Shown here: one piece after another, positions 1-9,800 of the stretch
How the letters are laid out: each line of letters opens with the position of its first letter
Position numbering within the stretch: the stretch's first letter is position 1
Assembly: GCF_000819865.1 (NCBI RefSeq)
Contig: NZ_CDDF01000001.1
Location: forward strand, 533,981 to 597,980
Source of the DNA: Aeromonas eucrenophila
GTDB taxonomy: Bacteria; Pseudomonadota; Gammaproteobacteria; Enterobacterales; Aeromonadaceae
DNA length: 64,000 bases
Reading direction: 5' to 3'
Position numbers and translations under genes: made by a program
Notes under the pieces: model-generated
Told to the model about the DNA's origin: nothing
Seen by the model: only the letters and a program-made list of their open reading frames with translations
Database searches by the model: none

Positions 1-276
1 GACCATATGGCACCGCCGGACATGGGCCCGGCGGTTTAAAGAGAGGCATTATAGAGAACTCGGGCGCAGATCGCCCCTTTAGCAACAATCTTGGGGGGTC
101 GTAGATGCGAATTTGCCCCATGCGGACTCCGGCAGAGTTAAGCTCGGTGGCTAGATTTGCGAATGGTGACATGGGAAGCCCTGCCGTTGAATTAAACGGC
201 GTACCGCTTGCGGCACGCCCGAGCGACCGCAGGGAGCGTTTTTGAATGTGATGTTAGGAATCGACCCGCGCACTAA
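1..276. other. Intergenic segment at window edge, promoter-like and attC-like sequence
   Basis: No coding region is supported here. On the minus strand a good -10 element (TATAAT, plus-strand positions 48-53) is followed by a GC-rich stretch and a perfect 8-bp hairpin near 12-36, so a transcript may run out of the window to the left; I see no convincing -35. Positions 178-262 form a long imperfect palindrome with a GTTAGG end at 253-258, resembling an integron attC site (see findings). Confidence 0.35.
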
Positions 277-831
277 CTAATAGAGCCGTGGTTTATTGAA
301 TGCAGCCAAACAACCTTTGTTCGTTTCATTGACTTGATTAGAAAACGCAGCTTGTTCTCTCAGTTCCATGCCCTTCGGCCCATCGACGATTTGAGCAATA
401 GTGACGCGACACTCTTGAGGAGCCCATTTGAAACGAACTTCATAGTCAGCCCCGTCCTGAAATGAATACGAAAATGGTGTGCCGCAAAGATATGTCGTTA
501 GGGCCGTCGTTTCCCCTCCTTGGAAAAGTCCGTATATCTGTTTGTTTGCCTCTACAAAGACTTCCTTCGCAGCATTGTCATGATAGTTCCACAGCGGCAT
601 GCCTAACCGTTTCGGCGAGCTGTTAATCATCATCCCATTTCTGAGGCGAAGCCATTCAACTTCATTTGTCGTGCAGTTTTTATCCCCGTAGGTTCGCAGT
701 ACTGATATCTGATTGGAATCGGTGACAAAGCGAACCCGCGCTAGCGGCCCAGTTTGTGGCTCTTGATACGTCAATGTGGAACAGGCTGCTATAGATAGAC
801 TTGCCAGTATTGTGATGGATGGAAAGCGCAT
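277..831 (-). CDS. Small hypothetical lipoprotein
   Basis: Encodes 184 residues from the ATG at 831. An AGGA motif sits six bases upstream inside the sequence GTTAGGAATATTC, which favours this ATG over the in-frame TTG at 846. The N-terminus is a lipoprotein signal: a short charged start, a hydrophobic stretch and a lipobox ending SIAAC with Cys17 as the lipidation site. The mature part has two further cysteine-containing segments and no domain I recognise. Codon and base use is visibly more AT-rich than the core genes to the right, as expected for acquired DNA. The gene lies alone between two inverted copies of ATTCCTAAC (253-261 and 836-844), an arrangement like an integron gene cassette. 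Function unknown; an outer-membrane or periplasmic location is inferred only from the lipobox. Confidence 0.7.
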   Translation of the reverse strand: MRFPSITILASLSIAACSTLTYQEPQTGPLARVRFVTDSNQISVLRTYGDKNCTTNEVEWLRLRNGMMINSSPKRLGMPLWNYHDNAAKEVFVEANKQIYGLFQGGETTALTTYLCGTPFSYSFQDGADYEVRFKWAPQECRVTIAQIVDGPKGMELREQAAFSNQVNETNKGCLAAFNKPRLY

Positions 832-1599
832 GAATATTCCTAACAATGATTAAATAGAAGGCGGTACTAATCCGATAGCAGAGCCTTCCGTATAACTCAG
901 CTTCACCTTCATAACCGCCAAAAATTTTATTTTAAATCATAACATTACCAGAGTATCACTGGTGCCTTAACGTATTATCTTGACTTCCTTTTTTGCTTTA
1001 CCATACATAACTTTATAAAAAAAGATGATTAGGGCAGCCATGGAAAACACCAGTAGACCCGCCTACATGAACAAGTCTGGGCCATGATGCGCTTGTACCA
1101 ACCGTTACGCCCACTGACGCTCGCTTGCTCATACTATTCCCGAATAACAACCAAGCTACCGCCCGACAGCCTGATGTTTTTTTACCTGTGGCGTTTTTCT
1201 GGACTGGCTTATGAGTTACTCCGGAAAGACTGTGCCAAACGACTATCTTAGCGAACGAGACTGTGGAGGAAAGAATTGGATGATAATTTCCTGAGCAAGA
1301 TCAACAAACTAATCCACATGAGTGGTGATCTGTCGTATCGGCACATCGCATCAGCACGGGGCATGAAAACGGTGGTGTCGTATTTCATTCCCTAGCCCCA
1401 CTTCATCCCCATACCTTACCTTCCCCCCTAGAGCTGCCAAGTCGAGCACAGTGCCGCAGCCTCACCCAGCTCTGGGACCAACTTTCTTGCTATCCATTGA
1501 AAAAGAAAAGACGCCACAAGGGCGTCTTTTTCATTGGTGAAGTTTGGAGGCTAACCAGTCGGTGGCTTCACCTCCTCCCCAGCTTTCCCCACTACCGGA
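832..1599. other. Gene-poor intergenic region with possible decayed ORF
   Basis: This 768-base stretch has no ORF I can defend. The first 110 bases (836-947) are AT-rich and partly self-complementary: GGCGGT at 860-865 pairs with ACCGCC at 914-919, flanked by imperfect AT arms. One plus-strand frame reads open from 1057 to 1395 except for a single in-frame TAG at 1249-1251. The two halves (about 64 and 47 codons) show no recognisable family, so this could be a decayed gene or chance. A bidirectional terminator lies at 1504-1532. Confidence 0.4.
1504..1532. terminator. Bidirectional terminator, copy 1 of a duplicated element
   Basis: A 10-bp stem (AAAAGACGCC with GGCGTCTTTT) around a five-base loop has T runs on both strands. 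It ends the stefin-like gene on the minus strand. The 29-base element recurs with one loop mismatch at 2198-2226. Confidence 0.8.
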
Positions 1600-1872
1600 T
1601 CAGATAGGGGTGATGGAAGTGATATGGGCCGAACCATCCAGAGACTGGAAGATCTGCACTACGGCCTCCCCGTGGATGGGGTTCGGCAGCGGCACCGTGC
1701 TCTTGCATTTGAAGCGGTAATTGGTGCCGGCCACCACCTGAGTCGAGACTTCGAAGGGTTGGTACTGCACCCCCACAAATCCTTTCAGTGCTGCATCGAA
1801 TACCGCCTGATCTTTTGCGGTCAACTTGTGGTATGCCGTCCATCCGCCAACAAGCACTGCTTGTTCTGACAT
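1600..1872 (-). CDS. Stefin (cystatin)-like putative cysteine protease inhibitor
   Basis: Encodes 90 residues with an unusually strong ribosome-binding site (GGAGGG, seven bases before the ATG). There is no signal peptide, so the product is predicted cytosolic. It resembles animal stefins: a glycine pair near the N-terminus (VGGW, residues 8-11), the first inhibitory hairpin QVVAG at 45-49 followed by TNYRFK, and a second hairpin region around SLDG (77-80) after an IFQ strand. In the cystatin family QxVxG and the N-terminal glycine insert into the active-site cleft of papain-like proteases; inhibition by this protein is inferred, not shown. It stands alone, with a terminator directly downstream and a gene-poor region on both sides. 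A structural cystatin-fold protein without inhibitor activity is the alternative. Confidence 0.7.
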   Translation of the reverse strand: MSEQAVLVGGWTAYHKLTAKDQAVFDAALKGFVGVQYQPFEVSTQVVAGTNYRFKCKSTVPLPNPIHGEAVVQIFQSLDGSAHITSITPI

Positions 1873-2117
1873 AACAAACCCTCCGTGATTACTTGCCCTA
1901 CTCGTATGGCTGTTCGGGATCCGCCCCGTTTATTCAAGTGGTTTCCAGACTCCACCGGAGTGGCATACCGAAGGCCTGACGGTATGACCATGAGCCATGT
2001 TGCTCTTGGTAAAACGAGCGCTGGCACTCCCTTGCTCTGCACTTTGCCACGACGTCCGTCTCACAACGGCCAGCCTCAATTGGCATGGATGAGCGTAGTG
2101 CTGGATCCATAAAACGC

Positions 2118-2139
2118 CCCCTGTCACATATGACAGGGG
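2118..2139 (-). terminator. Hairpin, possible minus-strand terminator
   Basis: A perfect 9-bp stem (CCCCTGTCA with TGACAGGGG, loop CATA) is followed on the minus strand by GGCGTTTTA. It may be a back-up terminator behind guaA or the end of an unannotated minus-strand transcript. Confidence 0.45.
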
Positions 2140-2197
2140 CAGACCAGTGTTGGAGGGCACTCAAACAAGGAAGATGTTGCACGCAAACGATTGAGAA

Positions 2198-2226
2198 AAG
2201 AAAAGACGCCTCAAGGGCGTCTTTTT
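2198..2226. terminator. guaA terminator, copy 2 of a duplicated element
   Basis: It has the same 10-bp stem and flanking T runs as the element at 1504-1532, differing by one loop base. It lies 39 bases past the guaA stop codon and serves as its intrinsic terminator. Confidence 0.8.
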
Positions 2227-2264
2227 GACAGTTTTACGTTATCGGCAGGAAGAGGTGCTAGCCC

Positions 2265-3854
2265 TTATTCCCACTCGATGGTCGCAGGCGGCTTGCCGGA
2301 GACGTCGTACACCACGCGGGAGATGCCGTTGATCTCGTTGATGATGCGATTCGACACGTGACCCAGGAAGTCATAGGGCAGATGAGCCCAGTGAGCGGTC
2401 ATGAAGTCGATGGTCTCGACGGCGCGCAGGGCAATGACCCAGTCGTATTTGCGACCGTCACCCATGACGCCGACGGAGCGCACCGGCAGGAAGACGGCGA
2501 ATGCCTGGCTGACCTGGTTGTAGAGGTCGGCCTTGCGCAGCTCTTCGATAAAGACTGCATCGGCCTTGCGCAGCAGCTCGCAGTACTCTTTCTTCACTTC
2601 GCCAAGCACCCGCACACCCAGACCCGGGCCCGGGAAGGGGTGACGGTAGAGCATGTCGTAGGGCAGGCCCAGCTCCAGACCGACGCGGCGCACCTCGTCC
2701 TTGAACAGCTCGCGCAGGGGCTCCACCAGACCCATCTTCATCTCGTCCGGCAGGCCGCCGACGTTGTGGTGAGACTTGATGACGTGGGCCTTGCCGGTGG
2801 CGCTGGCGGCAGATTCGATGACGTCCGGGTAGATGGTGCCCTGAGCCAGCCACTTGGCGTTTTTCAGCTTCTTGGCTTCGTCGTCGAACACTTCTACGAA
2901 GACGCGACCTATGGTCTTGCGCTTGGCTTCCGGCTCGTCGATGCCCGCCAGAGCCGACAGGAAGCGCTCCTCGGCGTCGACCTTGACGATCTTCAGACCA
3001 AAGTGGTCACCGAACATCTCCATCACCTGGGCGCCTTCGTTCAGACGCAGCAGGCCGTTATCCACGAACACGCAGGTCAGGCGATCACCGATGGCGCGGT
3101 GCACCAGCATGGCGACCACGGAGGAGTCCACGCCGCCGGAGAGGCCCAGGATCACTTCATCGTCACCCACTTGCTCGCGGATGCGCGTCACGGCATCATC
3201 GATGATGGTAGCCGGGGTCCACAGGCATTCGCAGCCACAGATGTCCTTGACGAAGTGCTCCAGCAGACGGGCACCCTGACGGGTGTGGGTCACTTCCGGG
3301 TGGAACTGCACGCCGTAGAATTTCTTCTCTTCGCAGGCCATGGCGGCGTGCGGGCAGGTGGCAGTCTGGGCGATGGTGGTGAAACCGGCCGGGATCTCGG
3401 TGACCTTGTCGCCGTGGCTCATCCAGACGTCCAGCAGGGCCTGGCCGCTCGGGGCGATGGCGTCTTCGATGTTGCGCAAGAGGGCGCTGGTCTGACCGGA
3501 CTGACCCAGCACTTCGACCTGGGCATAGCCAAATTCACGTTCGGTGGAGGATTGCACCTTGCCGCCGAGCTGCTCGGCCATGGTCTGCATGCCGTAGCAG
3601 ATGCCGAATACCGGCACGCCGGCGTTGAACACGTACTCGGGGGCACGGGGGCTGCCGGCCTCGGTCACGGACTCGGGGCCGCCGGAGAGGATGATACCGT
3701 TGGGATTGAAGTCGCGGATCTGCGCTTCGGTCACATCCCAGGCCCAGAGCTCGCAGTAGACACCGATTTCACGGACACGGCGGGCGATAAGCTGGGTGTA
3801 CTGAGAACCGAAATCCAGGATAAGGATACGGTGAGCGTGAATATTGTTAGTCAT
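2265..3854 (-). CDS. guaA: GMP synthase (glutamine-hydrolysing)
   Basis: Converts XMP to GMP using glutamine and ATP, the last step of de novo guanine nucleotide synthesis, in the cytosol. The 529 residues match the family length. The N-terminal class I glutamine amidotransferase domain has nucleophile Cys86 in GICYGMQ and the His185/Glu187 pair in FHPEVTH. The ATP-pyrophosphatase domain has the PP-loop SGGVDSS at 239-245, and the C-terminal dimerisation domain ends in the conserved PPATIEWE. It is the second gene of guaBA, 68 bases after guaB, with a terminator-like hairpin in that gap. Confidence 0.98.
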   Translation of the reverse strand: MTNNIHAHRILILDFGSQYTQLIARRVREIGVYCELWAWDVTEAQIRDFNPNGIILSGGPESVTEAGSPRAPEYVFNAGVPVFGICYGMQTMAEQLGGKVQSSTEREFGYAQVEVLGQSGQTSALLRNIEDAIAPSGQALLDVWMSHGDKVTEIPAGFTTIAQTATCPHAAMACEEKKFYGVQFHPEVTHTRQGARLLEHFVKDICGCECLWTPATIIDDAVTRIREQVGDDEVILGLSGGVDSSVVAMLVHRAIGDRLTCVFVDNGLLRLNEGAQVMEMFGDHFGLKIVKVDAEERFLSALAGIDEPEAKRKTIGRVFVEVFDDEAKKLKNAKWLAQGTIYPDVIESAASATGKAHVIKSHHNVGGLPDEMKMGLVEPLRELFKDEVRRVGLELGLPYDMLYRHPFPGPGLGVRVLGEVKKEYCELLRKADAVFIEELRKADLYNQVSQAFAVFLPVRSVGVMGDGRKYDWVIALRAVETIDFMTAHWAHLPYDFLGHVSNRIINEINGISRVVYDVSGKPPATIEWE

Positions 3855-3898
3855 TTTATTCCTGCATCAGGCTGGTGTGGGGATAAAAAGGATTAAAG

Positions 3899-3920
3899 AA
3901 ACGGGGCCAGAGCCCCGTTT
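3899..3920 (-). terminator. Hairpin between guaB and guaA
   Basis: A perfect 9-bp stem (AAACGGGGC with GCCCCGTTT, loop of four) begins just past the guaB stop and is followed on the minus strand by CTTTAATCC and a T-run. It looks like a leaky intrinsic terminator or attenuator that would lower guaA expression relative to guaB. Confidence 0.55.
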
Positions 3921-3922
3921 TA

Positions 3923-5386
3923 TCAGCCCATCCGATAGTTGGGGGCTTCTTTGGTGATGGTCACGTCGTGGACGTGGGACTCTTTCATCCCGGCGCCCGA
4001 AATGCGCACGAACTCGGCCTTGGTGCGCATCTCATCGATGGTGGCGCTGCCGGTCAGGCCCATGGAGGAGCGCAGGCCGCCCATCTGCTGGTGAATGATC
4101 TCTTTGAGGCGACCCTTGTACGGCACCCGCCCTTCGATCCCTTCCGGCACCAGCTTGTCGGCGGCGTTGTCGGTCTGGAAGTAGCGATCGCTAGAGCCCT
4201 TGGACATGGCGCCCAAGGAGCCCATGCCGCGGTAGGACTTGAAGGAGCGGCCCTGGTAGAGCTCGATTTCACCCGGGGCTTCTTCGGTACCGGCGAACAT
4301 GGAGCCGACCATGACGCTGCTGGCACCGGCGGCGATGGCCTTGGCCAGGTCGCCGGAGAAGCGGATGCCGCCATCGGCGATCACCGGGATACCGGTGCCT
4401 TCCAGCGCGTCAACGGCGTCGGAGATGGCGGTGATCTGGGGCACGCCGACACCGGTCACGATGCGGGTAGTACAGATGGAGCCCGGACCGATACCGACTT
4501 TGACGGCATTGACGCCGGCGGCGACCAGCGCCAGGGCGCCGGCGCCGGTGGCCACGTTGCCACCGATGATCTGCAGGTCAGGATAGGCGGCACGGGTTGC
4601 CTTGATGCGATCCAGCACGCCCTGGGAGTGACCGTGGGAAGAGTCAATCAGCAGCACATCCACACCGGCTTCCACCAGGGCGGCGACGCGCTCCTCGTTA
4701 CCGGCACCAGCACCGACGGCGGCACCGACCCGCAGGCGACCGCGCTCGTCTTTACAGGCGTTCGGCTTGCGCTCGGCTTTCTGGAAGTCTTTAACGGTGA
4801 TCATGCCCTTGAGCTTGAAGTCGGCGTCGACCACCAGCACCTTCTCGATACGGTGCTTTTGCATCAGGGCGACCACCTCTTCACGAGGTGCCCCTTCACG
4901 CACTGTCACCAGACGATCCTTCTGGGTCATGATCTGTTCGACGGTCTGGGAGAGATCGATCACGAAGCGCACATCACGGCCGGTGATGATACCGACCAGG
5001 ATGTTGCCTTCGGTCACCACGGGGTAACCGGCGAAGCCGTTCTTGAGGCTCAGCTCTTTGATCTGGGCGATGGTCATGTCGGGACGAACGGTGACCGGGT
5101 CGGAGACGACGCCGCTCTCGTACTTCTTGACCTTGCGTACTTCGAAGGCCTGTTGCTCGATGGACATGTTCTTGTGAATGAAGCCGATACCGCCTTCCTG
5201 GGCCAGTGCGATAGCCAGACGGGCTTCGGTCACTGTGTCCATGGCAGCGGAAATCATCGGAATATTCAGGGAGATAGCAGACGTGAGCTTGGTGCGCAGG
5301 TCAGCGGTATTCGGAAGAACAGTGGAGTGGGCTGGAACCAACAATACATCGTCGAAGGTCAGCGCTTCTTTGGCAATCCTGAGCAT
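3923..5386 (-). CDS. guaB: Inosine-5'-monophosphate dehydrogenase
   Basis: Oxidises IMP to XMP with NAD+, the committed step to guanine nucleotides. The 487 residues have the standard TIM-barrel with two CBS domains inserted at about residues 92-203, which bind purine nucleotides in this family. The catalytic loop GPGSICTTR carries Cys305, and the C-terminal mobile flap region is intact. It is the first gene of the guaBA operon, with a sigma-70-type promoter at 5436-5464. In Enterobacteriaceae guaB lies divergently beside xseA; here xseA is present in the expected orientation but about 8.6 kb away. Confidence 0.98.
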   Translation of the reverse strand: MLRIAKEALTFDDVLLVPAHSTVLPNTADLRTKLTSAISLNIPMISAAMDTVTEARLAIALAQEGGIGFIHKNMSIEQQAFEVRKVKKYESGVVSDPVTVRPDMTIAQIKELSLKNGFAGYPVVTEGNILVGIITGRDVRFVIDLSQTVEQIMTQKDRLVTVREGAPREEVVALMQKHRIEKVLVVDADFKLKGMITVKDFQKAERKPNACKDERGRLRVGAAVGAGAGNEERVAALVEAGVDVLLIDSSHGHSQGVLDRIKATRAAYPDLQIIGGNVATGAGALALVAAGVNAVKVGIGPGSICTTRIVTGVGVPQITAISDAVDALEGTGIPVIADGGIRFSGDLAKAIAAGASSVMVGSMFAGTEEAPGEIELYQGRSFKSYRGMGSLGAMSKGSSDRYFQTDNAADKLVPEGIEGRVPYKGRLKEIIHQQMGGLRSSMGLTGSATIDEMRTKAEFVRISGAGMKESHVHDVTITKEAPNYRMG

Positions 5387-5435
5387 GGCAATATCTCACC
5401 GTTGTGGAAGTGGGGGTGGAAAATATTGCCGACAA

Positions 5436-5464
5436 ATTTTACTCATGCATTGGCCAGTGGTAAA
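5436..5464 (-). promoter_or_regulatory. Candidate guaBA promoter
   Basis: On the minus strand, -35 TTTACC and -10 TAAAAT are separated by exactly 17 bases, about 50 bases upstream of the guaB start codon. I did not recognise a PurR box here. Confidence 0.5.
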
Positions 5465-5649
5465 GAAGTATTTTGAATTTTTTATGGTGTAGCCCGGTTT
5501 AACGCCACCAACGGGGCAAAAAACCAATAAATTCAGCTGCAACCATGCCGTTTTCCACGACAAGATGATCTTTTTTGCCATTGGGGCCTCTTCTGTCTCG
5601 AACCGCCCGATCCGGATGTTTTTGCACCATCCGCCCCCCTCCCCGACCC

Positions 5650-6285
5650 TCAGCCCCCCTGATAACGACCGGGCTTATGCCAGTTCATCAGCATGGCGTT
5701 CATGGCGAGCGCGCTCAAGGTAGACCAGAGCAGCAAGGGCAGCGGCAGGGTGAGCAGGGAGAGGGCGAACACCAGCACATCGAGCAGCATCTGACTCTTG
5801 CCCGCGTTGATGCCGGCGCGGCGCTGCAGCCAGAGCGTCACCACCCCTATGCCCCCGACGGAGGCATTGTGGCGAGCCAAAGAGAGCACCCCCATGCCGA
5901 GGAAGGTGCCCCCCACCAAAGCGGCAAACAGCGGGTGTATGTAGCTCACCGTCAGCAGCAGCGGCACCCCCTGGGTCGCGGCCGAGAGCGCCAGGTTGAC
6001 CACCAGGGTCTTGAGCATGAAGTCGCGCCCCATGGTGAAGTAGCTGAACACCAGAAACGGCAAATTGGCCAGGAAGAACAGCACCCCGATGGGCAGGCTG
6101 CTGACATGGGCGAGCAAGAGCGCGATGCCGGCGATGCCGCCGGTGATCATGCCGGAGCATTTCAGCAGATTCAGGCCCACGGCGATGAACATGACGCCGA
6201 GCACCATACCGTACACATCGTCCTTGAGGGTATGGGCCAGCCCCTTGCTCGCAGCAAGCGGCTGCATGGTCATTTCACCTTCCAT
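5650..6285 (-). CDS. YitT-family inner-membrane protein
   Basis: Encodes 211 residues from the ATG at 6285, which follows AAAGGAG; the frame is open further upstream but without a ribosome-binding site. The product has five or six hydrophobic segments with the glycine-rich YitT/DUF161 pattern (GVMFIAVGLNLL, MITGGIAGIALLL, GGTFLGMGVLSLARHNASVGGIG). Members of this family are multi-pass membrane proteins of unknown or weakly defined transport function, and nothing here narrows it. It is a single gene between guaB and the amylase; a larger frame on the opposite strand is a shadow. Confidence 0.8.
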   Translation of the reverse strand: MEGEMTMQPLAASKGLAHTLKDDVYGMVLGVMFIAVGLNLLKCSGMITGGIAGIALLLAHVSSLPIGVLFFLANLPFLVFSYFTMGRDFMLKTLVVNLALSAATQGVPLLLTVSYIHPLFAALVGGTFLGMGVLSLARHNASVGGIGVVTLWLQRRAGINAGKSQMLLDVLVFALSLLTLPLPLLLWSTLSALAMNAMLMNWHKPGRYQGG

Positions 6286-6883
6286 ATGACTCCTTTTGAT
6301 AACCAATAACACAACTTTGAATGCTGCCTGACGGCCGATAAGGCGCCGCGTGCGACGAAAATGGGAGGATTGCCCTGTCCATGGGGTTAACCCGCTACAA
6401 ACTGCAGCAAAAACAGCGCCAATCAAAACAAGAGTCCGATAAACAATAGATATTCGGATTTAAGTTCCGCATGCAGATAAAAATGCATGGTGATAACACC
6501 AAATTGAAAAGCACCGGATCCGGCGAGCCAGCATATTTGCGAGGTCGGCGCTCAAGAAGCCGCACCGCGCCTCTCTCAAAACGCGCGGCAGTGGCCGCCA
6601 TCCCTTGTCCCATCAGGCTTGGCGCCATATATGAGAACCAGAAGACACCCGTACACGACGGCATTTTCAGGGTCAATGGAGGCTCAGCCATTTAAGAGTG
6701 GCGCACCAATTCAGTGCGCGCGCATCATTTAGGTGCAACGGCACCCTAGCCCCCGCCTCGATACCCGTTGCGGCCAACACGCGGGCATAAAAAAGTCGGC
6801 CCAGGGGCCGACTTCGGGTATTTATCCATCTTCATTTCAGCGAAACGATGACCCGGCTTGCCGGACCATTCGCATCAGCCCCA
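6286..6883. other. Intergenic region between the YitT gene and the amylase
   Basis: About 600 bases without a supported gene. The part next to the YitT gene (6420-6500) is AT-rich and probably carries its promoter, but I cannot fix the elements. A plus-strand frame at 6471-6695 lacks a ribosome-binding site and is basic and low-complexity, so I do not call it. The amylase terminator lies at 6787-6814. Confidence 0.5.
6787..6814 (-). terminator. Amylase terminator
   Basis: A perfect 9-bp stem (AAGTCGGCC with GGCCGACTT) is followed on the minus strand by six T residues, about 70 bases past the amylase stop codon. Confidence 0.85.
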
Positions 6884-9800
6884 TCACTTCAGGTATTTGC
6901 CATCGGCACCGACCTTGCCGGGGCCACCAAGCACCCAGACCCGGGCCGAGTAGGCGGGCACCGCAAAGCTCAGGCTGCCATTGCTGGTGCTGAGCGTGGT
7001 GCCGGTCACCGCATCGGTGTAGCTGCCGTTCTTGACGCCGCTGATGGTGATCTGCTGGGCCGAGTTGGCGGCCAGGCCGACCGCCGCGTAGCTGCCCTCG
7101 GCGCCGAGATCCCGCACGAAGCTCATGCCGCTGCCCCATTCGCTCACCTGGCTCATGGGCGCCTTCTGCAGGGCGGGTACCGCCTTGCGGATCTGGTTCA
7201 GGCGCTTGATGTGCTGATAGAGCGGGTGGGACGGGGTCGCCGGGTTGTCCAGCACGTCGCCATAGTAGGCGCGGCCGGTCTGATCCACCGTCATGGTGGC
7301 GCCGTCGATGTCTTGCGGCTTGCCGGCCTGGAACATCACCTCCTCCCCGTAGTAGAGGGTCGGGATGCCCCGCGCCGTCCACAGCAGGTTGTAGGTCATG
7401 GCCGCGTTGCCCTCTTCCCCGCCGTAGCGGTACTTGAAGTCGTTGTCCGGCCCCACGTCATGGTTCTGGAAGAAGGTGATGAGCTTGGTGGCATCCCCGT
7501 AGACCCAGTCCATGCCGAAGATACCGCCCACGCCGCCGAAGCTGCCCTTGGTCACGTTGTCACGGAAGGTGGAGAACAGGGAGAAGTCCAGCACCGACAA
7601 GCCGGAATCACCGCCGGCGCGGGGGTTGGCCGGGTTGGTCGTGGTGCGGGTGTACCACCAGGGGCGGATCACCGCGGAGGCGTTGTCGTTGGCGATCTCG
7701 GATCCCCAGCCGGTGCCCTTCACCAGGTTCTCCCCGAACACGAACAGCCCCGGCTTGTGGGCCTGCCAGTCGTGGACATAGGTCAGCAGCTCGTCCCGCT
7801 CGATGTGCTTGAGGGTATCGATGCGGATGGCGTCGACCCCCATGTCGAGGTACTGGTGGATGGCGCCGTTGATGTAGGCCTTGACGTTCGCGTTGCCGGT
7901 GGCGAGATCGATGCAGTCCCCCGCCATGTGCTTGCGCTGCAGGGAGAGTGGATTCTCCCAGTCACCGCCGGACATGAAGCCGTCCAGGTGATACCAGGCC
8001 GGATCCAGCGTCTGGGCGTCGATGCCGAAGAAGCGGTTGGGGTTGTAGCCGGCGCTCGGTACCGTGCTGCCGGTCTTGGGATCCACCAGGGGCACCAGCC
8101 CTTCCGGATCGGACTGACAGCGCGCCTTGTACCAGTCGGGGGCCGCCGGGTTGTCATCGTCGCAGCGGTTCGCGCTGGCGTAGTCCCCGAGGTTGCCCTG
8201 ATAGGGCCCGTTGTTGATCAGCCCCTGTTTGGAGCCGGTCGGCACGTAGTACTTGACGGGTAGGCGATCGATCCAGGTCTTGCCGCGCAGGCCGTACTGA
8301 CTGGAGTGGTTGATCACCACGTCCTGTATCACCTTGATCCCCTTGGCGTGGGCCGCCTGGATAAACTCACGGTAACCCGCCCCCGGCGACTCCAGCCGGG
8401 GATCGACCCGGTAGAAGTCGTAGGCATGGTAGCCGTGATAATCGAGGCCGGAGCGGTTCTCCACCGGTGGCGTCACCCAGATGGCGGTGAAGCCGAGATC
8501 TTTGATGTAGTCCAGCTTCCCGATGAGCCCCTTGAAGTCGCCGCGCCAGTGGGGATCCCCCGCCTTGTAGCGATCCCGGTTGTAGTAATTGTTACCGGCA
8601 TCCCCGTCATAGAAGCGGGCGGTCAGCAGGAAGTAGATGCTCTCCCCACGAAAATCACCAGCAGCCACTGCCTGATCGCCAATGTAGTAGCTGAAACTCT
8701 GCTCACGGCGGTTGCCGGTAGCATCGATGCCCAAGGTCTTTATCACCAGATCCGCACCACTGCCCTTGTCGCTGGCGGTGATCCCCTGCCCGCTGTAGAG
8801 GGCCGAGCTGGTGCTCGGGGTGCTGCCATCCAGGGTGAAGTAGAGCTTGGGTGCGCTGTCTTTATCATCGCTCACGATGAGGGTGATGGACTGCGCCTGG
8901 GCATAATTGCCGGGGGCCGGGCTCGCGCTGACCGTCGGCGCCTGGGTGTCGGCGCCGGCGAGCGGTGCCACGTCCAGTGCCTTGCGCTGGCTATCGAAAC
9001 AGATGCGATAACTGGTGTTGCCGGTCACCTTGTAGTCCTGGGCCGGGTAGGCTTCGGTCCAGTCCCCCTTGTGATCCACCTTGAAGCGGGGATCGCTGTT
9101 GCCAAAGGCCTGCTCGGTACAGAAATTGACCCCATCCTGGCTGGTCATGGCGGTCAGGCCCCAGTTGTTGGGGGTGCCGCGGAAGTACCACTTGTCGCTG
9201 GCTTGCGGGGCCGCCACCACCACGCTGGCGCTGCTGCTGGCCTTGGCACCCTGATCGTCAGTCACCGTCAGGCCATAGGTGAAGGTACCCGCCTGGCTGG
9301 TATTGACGCTGATGCTCTCGGTGGTCTCACCGTTGCTCCAGAGGTAGCTGGCAATCTGGCCATCGGCATCCGTGGAGTCGCTGCCGCTCAAGGTAAGCGC
9401 CTCACCGACTGCCACATTGACCGTGCCGCCCGGGGTGATGACCGCCAGCGGTGGCTGATTGTCATCCCCGAAGGGTGTGATGCTGTAGGCCAGGGTCTGA
9501 TCGTTGATCTGGAAGCGCACCGTGCCGGTGCCGCTCCAGAGGATGTCGCCGCCGCTGCGCTCGAGCACACCATCGGCGTTGCTGTCACCGTAATTAGTGG
9601 CCCAGTCACCGGCCTGATCGAACTTGAGGCGCTGGCTGGCCTTGCCATCCATGTAGGCCTCGGCCTGCCACAGGTGATCCGCGACCAGCGTCATGGGGAG
9701 GCTTGCCCAGCCGTTGAAGGTGCCGCGCACCTGCATCTGTGGCCAGCTCTTGGCAAACCCGGACGCCGTACAGCTGTCGACCGCCGTGGCGGTGATCGCC

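Larger units (their letters stand above)
1873..2264. other. Intergenic region between the stefin-like gene and guaA
   Basis: This 392-base region contains several short overlapping frames on both strands but none with a plausible start, ribosome-binding site or recognisable product. It holds two hairpins: a perfect 9-bp stem at 2118-2139 and the guaA terminator at 2198-2226. The rest shows no feature I can name. Confidence 0.5.

Noticed and set aside
1885..2182. Short overlapping frames on both strands between the stefin gene and guaA
   Set aside because: None has a ribosome-binding site or domain, and they contradict each other; left as unexplained sequence.
2358..3896. Long plus-strand open frame opposite guaA
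   Set aside because: Shadow of guaA: high GC keeps the antisense frame open; composition is rich in His, Gly and Val with no domain, and there is no ribosome-binding site.
3968..5476. Long plus-strand open frame opposite guaB
   Set aside because: Antisense shadow of a certain core gene; low-complexity composition.
5396..5581. 61-codon minus-strand frame upstream of guaB
   Set aside because: It overlaps the likely guaB promoter and has no ribosome-binding site or recognisable sequence.
6471..6695. 74-codon plus-strand frame
   Set aside because: No ribosome-binding site, arginine/serine-rich low-complexity product, no neighbours suggesting a function.
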